The notes under the pieces are model-generated. The model was not told the origin of the DNA, searched no databases, and was given only the letters and a program-made list of their open reading frames with translations. Below are positions 1 to 5,359 of a DNA stretch of 5,994 nt, one piece after another. This DNA is from Burkholderiales bacterium (GTDB taxonomy: Bacteria; Pseudomonadota; Gammaproteobacteria; Burkholderiales; Burkholderiaceae_C). The DNA lies in contig SXXD01000066.1 of NCBI GenBank assembly GCA_005789685.1, positions 1-5,994 on the forward strand. Reading direction: 5' to 3'. Within the stretch, counting starts at the first letter, position 1, and each line of letters starts with the position of its first letter. A program made the position numbers and the translations under genes.

Positions 1-1
1 G

Positions 2-199
2 CCCGTGCTCGACTTTGCGGGCAAGTTGACCACCCATGATGAACTGACTCGGCGGTGGAAAGTCTCGATCACGCCCACCTTGTTGTTCTTTGGGCCCGGT
101 GGCAAAGAAGTGGCCGAGCGCATGGAGGGTGCTTACCATCCCGATTTTTACGGCCCCTATCTCGAAGACCGCATGGCGCAAGGGCTCAAAGCCCTGTAA
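2..199 (+). CDS. Thioredoxin-fold protein, C-terminal fragment (SoxS/SoxW-like)
   Basis: This reading frame is already open at the left edge and ends in TAA at 197-199, so only about 65 C-terminal residues are visible. The ITPTLLFF stretch is the cis-proline loop and following beta strand of the thioredoxin fold. GPGGKEVAERMEG is the usual turn to the next strand, and the rest (HPDFYGPYLEDRM...) is the C-terminal helix. The catalytic CxxC would lie upstream, outside the window, so redox activity cannot be confirmed. Periplasmic thioredoxins SoxS and SoxW accompany sox operons and reduce or reactivate the SoxY carrier thiol; that role is inferred from position beside soxC-X. The GTG at position 5 is internal and not a credible start. 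It could equally be a general periplasmic thiol-disulfide reductase. The fold is fairly certain; the SoxS versus SoxW assignment is not. Confidence 0.75.
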   Translation, partial: PVLDFAGKLTTHDELTRRWKVSITPTLLFFGPGGKEVAERMEGAYHPDFYGPYLEDRMAQGLKAL

Positions 200-305
200 G
201 GCCATAGGCTGCGCTGGCAAAAACCTCTCTGACCGATCACCGTTTGCAACCGGCCCTCAGTAGAATCACTGACGCAAAAGTTGAGCGCTTTTTCGCAAAG
301 CCGTA

Positions 306-319
306 TTGATCTAGGTTAA
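306..319. promoter_or_regulatory. Putative FNR/Anr/CRP-family dyad upstream of the cytochrome c gene
   Basis: TTGAT-CTAG-GTTAA resembles the FNR/Anr consensus TTGAT-N4-ATCAA. The left half is perfect and the right half matches 3 of 5 bases. It is centred about 49 nt before the cytochrome ATG. A TATATT at 333-338 could be a -10 element, but it would place the dyad centre near -32 rather than the classic -41.5 activator position. The site is therefore tentative, and the transcription start is unknown. Confidence 0.35.
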
Positions 320-361
320 ATTACCGTTTGGTTATATTTAAAACCTTAACTCGGAGCTCTC

Positions 362-670
362 ATGAAATTGATTTTCGCTGCTGTTGCCATTTCTGCCCTG
401 ATGTCAGCACCTGCCTTTGCCAACGCAGACTTGGCCAAGAAAAACGCTTGCATGGCCTGCCACGCCGTGGACAAGAAACTGGTGGGTCCCTCTTACAATG
501 ACGTGGCAAAAAAATACGCTGGCCAAAAAGACGCTGAAGCCACACTGGCTAAAAGCATCAAGGCTGGTGGTTCGGGCAAGTGGGGCCCTGTACCCATGCC
601 TGCCCAAGCGGCTTTGAGCGATGCCGATGCACTGACATTGTCCAAATGGGTTTTGGCTGGTGCCAAGTAA
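362..670 (+). CDS. Exported class I cytochrome c (c-551/c8-like), monohaem
   Basis: A 102-residue small periplasmic electron carrier. The start is supported by GGAG at 353-356, five nt before the ATG. Residues 1-20 form a Sec signal peptide (short K-containing n-region, hydrophobic core, AFA|N cleavage site), leaving a mature protein of about 82 residues, the usual size for c-551/c8 cytochromes. Haem attachment is CMACH at residues 30-34, with H34 as proximal ligand. M79 in the VPMP motif is the likely distal ligand. VGPSYNDVAKKYAG between them is typical of the family. It resembles the second haem domain of SoxD further downstream. Its likely role is to pass electrons from Sox enzymes, or another periplasmic dehydrogenase, to a terminal oxidase; the specific partner is inferred. 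It appears to be its own transcription unit, followed by hairpins, and is not fused to the sox operon. Confidence 0.93.
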   Translation: MKLIFAAVAISALMSAPAFANADLAKKNACMACHAVDKKLVGPSYNDVAKKYAGQKDAEATLAKSIKAGGSGKWGPVPMPAQAALSDADALTLSKWVLAGAK

Positions 671-692
671 GTCAAGCCCTAGTGGGCTTGAC
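671..692 (+). other. Perfect 9-bp stem-loop immediately after the cytochrome stop codon
   Basis: GTCAAGCCC (671-679) and GGGCTTGAC (684-692) are perfect inverted repeats around a 4-nt TAGT loop, starting at the base after the TAA. No T-run follows, so it is not a complete intrinsic terminator. It could stabilise the mRNA 3' end or assist the stronger terminator 18 nt downstream. Confidence 0.6.
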
Positions 693-709
693 CAGCTGGC
701 CTAATTTAG

Positions 710-736
710 AAAGCCCGATGTGATCGCGGCTTTTTT
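710..736 (+). terminator. Rho-independent terminator after the cytochrome c gene
   Basis: AAAGCC (710-715) pairs with GGCTTT (728-733), and CGAT (716-719) pairs with ATCG (723-726) around a GTG loop, leaving C727 as a single bulge. The stem runs into six T residues (731-736). This is a textbook intrinsic terminator on the + strand, ending the cytochrome transcript before the sox control region. Confidence 0.8.
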
Positions 737-750
737 GATGGGAGGTTTGA

Positions 751-924
751 ATGAAAACCCGAAACAAAACCGCGATGGTCGGTTTGAGTTTCTTTTTTTG
801 TGCAACATTTGCCCATGGTGGAGCAATGCAACACCGAGCTCAACTTGGGTATGTTTCCAGAGGACGTTACCTCGGTCGCGGCGGTGATCAATCGCGATCA
901 CTACAAGTTCAAATGAGGTCTTAA
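751..924 (+). pseudogene. Short ORF, possibly a frameshifted remnant of a small exported protein
   Basis: An ATG at 751 has a good Shine-Dalgarno sequence (GGGAGG, 740-745, 5-nt spacer) and opens a 57-codon frame ending at TAA 922-924. The first 22 or so residues look like a signal peptide (MKTRNK, a hydrophobic core with FFFCA, then TFAHG). The rest in this frame is Arg/Gln/Gly-rich and not protein-like. In the next frame, 815-916 encodes a more natural tail (MVEQCNTELNLG, then MFPEDVTSVAAVINRDHYKFK in two overlapping pieces, stop TGA 914-916). A seven-T run at 793-799 lies just before the switch point. I infer a small secreted-protein gene broken by one or more indels. I do not recognise the family. 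The adjacent upstream terminator suggests poor expression. It may instead be fortuitous non-coding sequence. Confidence 0.35.
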
Positions 925-1146
925 GGGCTCGCCATCTGGGGCCTGTCCCAGCAATCCTAGGTTTTGACTCATCAGATGCTTCTTAGGTGTAATCCCTGAT
1001 TCGAATTCATCGCTTATCGCATATATTCGAACATCCGAATATACAAACTTAAGTGTAAGTACAAGATGACATTGAACCAAGATGAGGTAAGGCGCTCAGG
1101 TGTCCATCGGTCTGGATGTGAATGATCAAACCAACAAGGAGTTTGT
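925..1146 (+). promoter_or_regulatory. soxC upstream control region and leader
   Basis: No convincing gene lies in these 222 nt. The first part has only a weak 5-bp hairpin (CTGGG 936-940 with CCCAG 947-951). The region from about 999 to 1045 is AT-rich and contains a palindrome (listed separately), plus an additional ATTCGAA copy at 999-1005 that matches 1025-1031. A sigma-70-like -10 (TATATT, 1022-1027) lies within the palindrome, with a poor -35 (TTCGAA, 1000-1005, 16-nt spacing). Transcription from here would give a leader of about 110 nt before soxC. The soxC ribosome-binding site is AAGGAG at 1136-1141. Confidence 0.5.
1022..1043. promoter_or_regulatory. Putative ArsR-family (SqrR/BigR/SoxR-type) operator upstream of soxC
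   Basis: TATATTCG (1022-1029) and CGAATATA (1036-1043) are perfect 8-bp inverted repeats around six bases. The core is ATTC (1025-1028), eight bases, then GAAT (1037-1040), which is the ATTC-N8-GAAT form I associate with persulfide-responsive ArsR repressors of sulfide and thiosulfate genes. It overlaps the best -10 candidate, consistent with repression relieved by sulfide or persulfide. The identity of the regulator is inferred; no regulator gene is in the window. Confidence 0.6.
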
Positions 1147-2511
1147 GTGAACGCAGACAACATCAATTCTGGAAGAGTGCAAAAAGCACCTGAAAACTTC
1201 CTGACCCCAACGGGCATCAAGGAGGTCTTTGCCGAAGGCAAAAAGGGTCGCCGTGATTTCATCCGCAACGCCTTTGCAGCAGCTGCAGCTGGCGTAGCAG
1301 CCCCTATGGCCATGGCCCAAGGCAACCCCGTGGCCCTTGAAGGTGGCGACCCCAACATCCTCAACCTGCCTGAGCACGCCGTAGGCCTGGGGCAGGGCGT
1401 GGCCGTTGAAGGCTATGGCAAGCCCTCCAAGTTCGAAGCCAACTTGCAGCGCCGTCAAAGCCCTGGCCTGACACAAACCACCCAAGCCTCGGTGTCGTTT
1501 GCACCGTTGCAGTCTTTGTTTGGCATCGTCACGCCCAGCGGTTTGCACTTCGAGCGTCACCACCAAGGCTGGTGGGACATTGACCCGTCCAAGCACCGCT
1601 TCATGATCAACGGCATGGTCAAAAAGAACATGGTTTTCACCATGGACGAGATCATGCGTTTGCCGTCCGTATCGCGCTTTGCCTTCATCGAGTGCGGTGC
1701 CAACACCGCCACCGAGTGGGGCAACGTGGCGGTGCCCACAGTGCAGTACACCCACGGCATGATTTCTTGCAGCGAGTTCACGGGCGTGCCCCTGATCACC
1801 CTGCTGGAGATGGCCGGTGCAGACCTGAAAAACGGCAAGTTTGTTTTGGCCGAAGGCGGTGACGGTTCGTCCATGACCCGCACCATCCCCATGAGCCTGA
1901 TCACGTCGGGTGAAGTCATCGTGGCCTATGGCCAAAACGGTGAAATGCTGCGCCCTGAAAATGGCTACCCCCTGCGCTTGGTGGTGCCAGGCGTGCAAGG
2001 TGTGAGCTGGGTCAAGTACCTGCGCCGAGTGGAGGTGGGCGACAAGCCTTATGCAGCCAAAGACGAAGCGATTCATTACATGGACTTGCAGCCGGATGGC
2101 ACGCACCGCCAATACACCAATTTGCAAGAAGTCAAGAGCGTGGTGACCACGCCCTCGGGTGGTCAGGTTTTGCTGGACAAAGGTTTCTACAACATCACGG
2201 GCTTGGCTTGGTCGGGCAAGGGCAAGATCAAGCGCGTGGATGTGTCCACCGACGGGGGTCGCAACTGGCGACAGGCACGCTTGGAGACGCCTTTGCTCTC
2301 CAAGGCTCTGAGCCGCTTCAACATCGATTGGGTGTGGGATGGTAAGCCTGCCATCATCCAAAGCCGGGCCCGAGATGATACAGGCCATGTGCAACCCACT
2401 TACCAACAGCTGCGCTCAGTGCGCGGCACGCGATCGATCTATCACAACAACGCGATCCAGTCGTGGTTGGTGCAGGAAAACGGTGAGGTGAAAAATGTCC
2501 AGGTTTCGTAA
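1147..2511 (+). CDS. soxC: SoxC, molybdenum subunit of sulfane dehydrogenase SoxCD
   Basis: A 454-residue sulfite-oxidase-family molybdoprotein. With SoxD it oxidises the sulfane sulfur left on SoxY after SoxB action, releasing six electrons, in the periplasm. The GTG start follows AAGGAG by 5 nt. A Tat signal is visible: GRRDFIRN at residues 34-41, an Ala-rich core, and cleavage near AMA|Q (57-58). About 34 residues precede the twin arginines, a long n-region. The catalytic domain (about 100-300) carries FIECGAN, with C183 the likely Mo-ligating cysteine. Also present are HHQGWW (138-143) and GMISCSEFTGVPL with C208. The C-terminal Mo-cofactor dimerisation domain (about 330-454) shows the motif VDVSTDGGRNWRQARLE. 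The 3' end overlaps soxD by 17 nt, implying translational coupling and equal stoichiometry. No truncation is seen, and length is normal for SoxC. Confidence 0.96.
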   Translation: MNADNINSGRVQKAPENFLTPTGIKEVFAEGKKGRRDFIRNAFAAAAAGVAAPMAMAQGNPVALEGGDPNILNLPEHAVGLGQGVAVEGYGKPSKFEANLQRRQSPGLTQTTQASVSFAPLQSLFGIVTPSGLHFERHHQGWWDIDPSKHRFMINGMVKKNMVFTMDEIMRLPSVSRFAFIECGANTATEWGNVAVPTVQYTHGMISCSEFTGVPLITLLEMAGADLKNGKFVLAEGGDGSSMTRTIPMSLITSGEVIVAYGQNGEMLRPENGYPLRLVVPGVQGVSWVKYLRRVEVGDKPYAAKDEAIHYMDLQPDGTHRQYTNLQEVKSVVTTPSGGQVLLDKGFYNITGLAWSGKGKIKRVDVSTDGGRNWRQARLETPLLSKALSRFNIDWVWDGKPAIIQSRARDDTGHVQPTYQQLRSVRGTRSIYHNNAIQSWLVQENGEVKNVQVS

Positions 2512-3571
2512 TGCCCTTATGACGTTGGCTCTGCTTGCTTTAGCGGGGGTGGTGGCTGCTCAGTCCAACACGTTCCCGGGCATTGGTCGCACCGCCACGC
2601 CCTCTGAGGTCGCCAAGTGGGACATCGATGTGCGCCCGGACTTTAAGGGCCTGCCAGCAGGCTCCGGTTCGGTGGCCAAAGGCCAGGATGTGTGGGAAGC
2701 CAAGTGCGCCCATTGCCACGGTGTATTTGGTGAGTCCAACGAGGTGTTCAGTCCGCTCATCGGCGGGACCACTGCAGAAGACATTAAGAAAGGCCGCGTG
2801 GCCAACTTGATGCGAGCCGACTACCCCGGCCGCACCACCCTGATGAAAGTGTCCACAGTCTCAACCCTCTGGGACTACATCAACCGTGCAATGCCATGGA
2901 CTAACCCCAAGACACTGAGCACGGAAGAAGTCTATGCTGTCACGGCCTTCATGCTGAACATGGCCAACATCGTGCCGGACAACTATGTGCTGTCTGACAA
3001 AAACATCGCAGAAGTGCAGGCGCGAATGCCCAACCGCAATGGCATGAGCACAGCCCATGCGATGTGGCCTGGCAATGAATTGAGTGGTGTTAAAAAACCC
3101 GACACCGCCAACAAGATTTGCATGAAGGACTGCACGCCTGAAGCCAAAGTGGCGTCATTTCTGCCCGACTTTGCGCGCAATGCCCACGGCAACTTGCAAG
3201 AGCAAAACCGCACCGTCGGTCCGCAGCGCGGCGCTGATACGACCAAACCCGAGCCCAAGGCTGGTATGCCGGTGGCTGCTGCTGCTGCTCCAGTGGCCGC
3301 TGCCAAGCCTGAAATCAACGAAGCCAAAGCAGCGATTGCTTTGTTGAACAAGCACAGTTGCACCGCTTGCCACGGTGTGGACAAGAAGATTGTGGGCCCT
3401 GGTTTTAACGAAATTGCGAAAAAACAAGCCGGTAAGACCGACTATATTTTGAGCAAAGTCAAGGCCGGTGGCGTGGGTGTTTATGGTCAAATCCCCATGC
3501 CACCTCAGTCACTGCCTGGCGCTGATGCCAAGCAAATTGCCGAATGGATTTCCAAGGGGGCCAGCAAGTAA
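2495..3571 (+). CDS. soxD: SoxD, dihaem cytochrome c subunit of sulfane dehydrogenase
   Basis: A 358-residue periplasmic dihaem partner of SoxC that takes electrons from the Mo centre. GAGGTG (2485-2490) lies 4 nt before the ATG, inside soxC. Residues 1-23 are a Sec signal (MSRFRNALMTLALLALAG core, cleavage near VAA|Q). Haem 1 is CAHCH (71-75), with M133 in RAMPW the likely distal ligand. Haem 2 is CTACH (289-293), with M335 in IPMPP as distal ligand. C209 and C213 (ICMKDC) are a probable structural disulfide. An Ala/Pro linker (about 258-272), including five consecutive GCT codons, separates the domains. The second domain resembles the stand-alone cytochrome at 362-670. An alternative start at M9 (2519) would clip the signal peptide n-region and is less likely. 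Length and architecture are normal for the long dihaem SoxD form. Confidence 0.96.
   Translation: MSRFRNALMTLALLALAGVVAAQSNTFPGIGRTATPSEVAKWDIDVRPDFKGLPAGSGSVAKGQDVWEAKCAHCHGVFGESNEVFSPLIGGTTAEDIKKGRVANLMRADYPGRTTLMKVSTVSTLWDYINRAMPWTNPKTLSTEEVYAVTAFMLNMANIVPDNYVLSDKNIAEVQARMPNRNGMSTAHAMWPGNELSGVKKPDTANKICMKDCTPEAKVASFLPDFARNAHGNLQEQNRTVGPQRGADTTKPEPKAGMPVAAAAAPVAAAKPEINEAKAAIALLNKHSCTACHGVDKKIVGPGFNEIAKKQAGKTDYILSKVKAGGVGVYGQIPMPPQSLPGADAKQIAEWISKGASK
3275..3289 (+). repeat. (GCT)x5 microsatellite in the soxD linker
   Basis: Five exact GCT units encode Ala 261-265 in the flexible linker between the two SoxD haem domains. Copy-number slippage would change linker length by whole residues without breaking the frame. 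It is probably of minor consequence. Confidence 0.85.
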
Positions 3572-3641
3572 TTCAGGGTCATCCCTATTGCACTTCTGAA
3601 CCTGTTTCTTTAGCATCACTCAACCATCAAGGAGATATCAG

Positions 3642-4097
3642 ATGCAAAACCGTCGCGAGACACTCAAGCAAAGCGCTGTTGTGGCGGGCCTCTTGGCCAC
3701 TGCGGGTTTCCCACAGTTCGCCCATGCTGCCTTCAACAAAGCTGCATTCGACGCCAAGTCGGTGCAAGACTCCGCCAAAGCTGCTGGTGCTACCAGCATA
3801 GCCGAAAGCAAAGATATGACCATCACCGGTCCGGACATCGCCGAAAACGGCGCTGTGGTGCCTTTGGGCGCCAGCACCGCACTGCCTGGCGTCAAGCACT
3901 TGATGATCATGGTCGAAAAGAACCCGTCCTCTCTGGTGGCGATGTTCCATGTGACCGATGCCGTCGAAGCCAATTTCTCGACCCGCGCCAAAATGGGCCA
4001 GTCTTCTGATGTCTACGCTGTGGCCATCATGAACGACGGTAAAGCATTGTGGGCCAAGAAAGAAGTCAAAGTCACTTTGGGTGGTTGCGGCGGTTAA
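3642..4097 (+). CDS. soxY: SoxY, sulfur-carrier subunit of SoxYZ
   Basis: A 151-residue protein carrying sulfur intermediates through the Sox cycle. AAGGAG at 3629-3634 is 7 nt before the ATG. The N-terminus has a Tat-type signal (NRRETLK at residues 3-9, hydrophobic core, AHA|A cleavage near 29-30), so SoxY is exported folded and can carry SoxZ along. The mature domain is an Ig-like beta sandwich. The protein ends in GGCGG, with C149 as the covalent sulfur attachment site on the mobile C-terminal arm, the defining SoxY feature. It is the only cysteine. It lies 70 nt after soxD and 54 nt before soxZ, in the same operon. Start, length and arm are all canonical. Confidence 0.97.
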   Translation: MQNRRETLKQSAVVAGLLATAGFPQFAHAAFNKAAFDAKSVQDSAKAAGATSIAESKDMTITGPDIAENGAVVPLGASTALPGVKHLMIMVEKNPSSLVAMFHVTDAVEANFSTRAKMGQSSDVYAVAIMNDGKALWAKKEVKVTLGGCGG

Positions 4098-4151
4098 TCC
4101 CCAGCGCCTATTGTTCAAACATTGATTCATTGAAAAATTTAGGAGAGAAAA

Positions 4152-4463
4152 ATGGCAGATCCAATGCGCATCCGTGCCCAGTCCTCTGGTGACAAAGCAA
4201 CCGTTCGTGTGCTCATGAGCCACGAGATGGAATCTGGCCAGCGTAAAGACGCTTCCGGCAAAACCGTGCCCGCCTGGTTCATCCAGGAAGTCACAGCCAA
4301 ACACAACGGCAAAGACGTGTTCTCTGCTGAGTGGGGTCCCGCAGTGTCTAAAAACCCCTTCCTGCAATTCAACGTCAAAGGCGCCAAAGCCGGTGACAAA
4401 ATTGCTGTGACCTGGAAAGACAACAAGGGTGATACCCGCACTGACGAAGCCACCGTTTCGTGA
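4152..4463 (+). CDS. soxZ: SoxZ, structural partner of SoxY
   Basis: A 103-residue protein preceded by AGGAGAG (4141-4147), 4 nt before the ATG. It has no signal peptide and no cysteine, as expected: SoxZ pairs with SoxY in the cytoplasm and leaves through the SoxY Tat signal. MADPMRIRAQ at the N-terminus, the HEMESGQRKDASGKTVPAWFI segment (around residues 24-44, seen in two overlapping pieces) and NPFLQFNVKGAKAGDKI are typical of the SoxZ beta-sandwich. It has no catalytic centre of its own and provides the scaffold presenting the SoxY arm to SoxAX, SoxB and SoxCD. Confidence 0.97.
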   Translation: MADPMRIRAQSSGDKATVRVLMSHEMESGQRKDASGKTVPAWFIQEVTAKHNGKDVFSAEWGPAVSKNPFLQFNVKGAKAGDKIAVTWKDNKGDTRTDEATVS

Positions 4464-4479
4464 TCGTGCAAAGATAAAG

Positions 4480-4509
4480 CAAAGGGTGAGGTCAAAACTC
4501 CACCCTTTG
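4480..4509 (+). other. Stem-loop between soxZ and soxA (possible attenuator or processing element)
   Basis: CAAAGGGTG (4480-4488) pairs perfectly with CACCCTTTG (4501-4509). Inside, AG (4489-4490) can pair with CT (4498-4499) past a one-base bulge, leaving a short loop. Only a broken T-rich stretch (TGTTT) follows, so it is a weak terminator at best. It would suit partial termination or RNA processing, setting SoxYZ output above SoxAX. Confidence 0.55.
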
Positions 4510-4537
4510 TGTTTGAAATATAACAATAGAGGTGACA

Positions 4538-5341
4538 ATGAACAAAGCATCAAGTTTGGCCGTGGCAACTGCACTGGCCCTAAGTACCATGTCCGCGCTG
4601 GCCCAAAAGACCGCTAGCCAAGGCATTGATGAATACCGCGCCATGCTGCAAGACGGCAACCCCGCTGAACTGTTTGAAGCCAAAGGCGAAGACCTCTGGA
4701 AAAAAGCACGGGGTCCCAAAAACGCCAGCCTCGAAAAATGCGATCTGGGTAAAGGTCCTGGCGTGGTCAAAGGTGTTTTTGTGGAGTTGCCCAAATACTT
4801 TGCAGACTCCCAGCGAGTGCAGGACCTGGAGTCCCGCTTGGTGACCTGCATGGAAACCCTGCAAGGTTTTAATGCTGCCGAAATCTCCAAGACCGCATTT
4901 GGTCGTGGCGAAATGGCCAATGTGACATCTTTGGCCACCTGGATTGCTGCCGAATCCAAAGGTCAGCGCTTTAACCTGTCACAAGCGCACCTTCAAGAAA
5001 AAACCTTTTACGAAGTGGGCAAACGCCTGTTCTTTCAGCGTGGTGGGTCGCATGACTTTTCCTGCGCTTCCTGCCATGGCGAAGAAGGCAAACGCATCCG
5101 CTTGCAAGATCTGCCCATTTTGACCAAGAACCCCGGTGACGGTGTTGGCTTTGCTGCCTGGCCCGCCTACCGCGTCTCCAACGGCCAGATGTGGAGCATG
5201 CAATTGCGCCTGAACGATTGCTATCGCCAGCAGCGGTTTCCGTACCCTGGTTTTGGCAGCGATGCCACGATCGCCTTATCGACCTATCTGGGTGTGAATG
5301 CCAAGGGTGCAGCTTCGGTTGCCCCGGCCATCAAGCGCTGA
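4538..5341 (+). CDS. soxA: SoxA, c-type cytochrome subunit of SoxAX
   Basis: A 267-residue catalytic subunit of the thiosulfate-binding L-cysteine S-thiosulfotransferase. With SoxX it couples thiosulfate to the SoxY cysteine in the periplasm. I chose the ATG at 4538, because the GTG at 4532 lies within the Shine-Dalgarno sequence (AGAGGTG, 4528-4534). Residues 1-22 are a Sec signal (ALA|Q cleavage). C68 and C104 fall where dihaem SoxA has its N-terminal haem; no CxxCH occurs there, so this is a monohaem SoxA with a likely C68-C104 disulfide. The catalytic haem is CASCH (176-180). C228 in LNDCYRQQRFPYP is the conserved active-site cysteine ligand, which carries a persulfide in characterised SoxA. 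It is followed 18 nt later by soxX. Confidence 0.96.
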   Translation: MNKASSLAVATALALSTMSALAQKTASQGIDEYRAMLQDGNPAELFEAKGEDLWKKARGPKNASLEKCDLGKGPGVVKGVFVELPKYFADSQRVQDLESRLVTCMETLQGFNAAEISKTAFGRGEMANVTSLATWIAAESKGQRFNLSQAHLQEKTFYEVGKRLFFQRGGSHDFSCASCHGEEGKRIRLQDLPILTKNPGDGVGFAAWPAYRVSNGQMWSMQLRLNDCYRQQRFPYPGFGSDATIALSTYLGVNAKGAASVAPAIKR

Positions 5342-5359
5342 TCGAAACAGGAGAACCTC

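Noticed and set aside
200..300. Searched for a terminator or gene after the thioredoxin fragment
   Set aside because: No stem followed by a T-run and no convincing ORF; TTGAGC (281-286) with TATTGA (304-309) at 17-nt spacing is too weak to call as a promoter.
1066..1125. Possible 19-codon leader peptide before soxC (ATG at 1066)
   Set aside because: No clear Shine-Dalgarno sequence, no amino-acid run suggesting attenuation, and no terminator/antiterminator pair nearby.
1126..2406. 426-codon open frame on the minus strand across soxC
   Set aside because: It lies opposite a clearly recognised soxC, is rich in His/Arg/Gln with no domain resemblance, and is explained by codon bias of the sense gene.
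4532..4537. GTG at 4532 as the soxA start
   Set aside because: It falls inside the AGAGGTG ribosome-binding site, while the ATG two codons later is correctly placed and gives a normal signal peptide.
3627..4574. 315-codon minus-strand frame across soxY and soxZ
   Set aside because: It spans two canonical genes and their gaps, the composition is not protein-like (many His, Phe, Cys), and no domain is recognisable.
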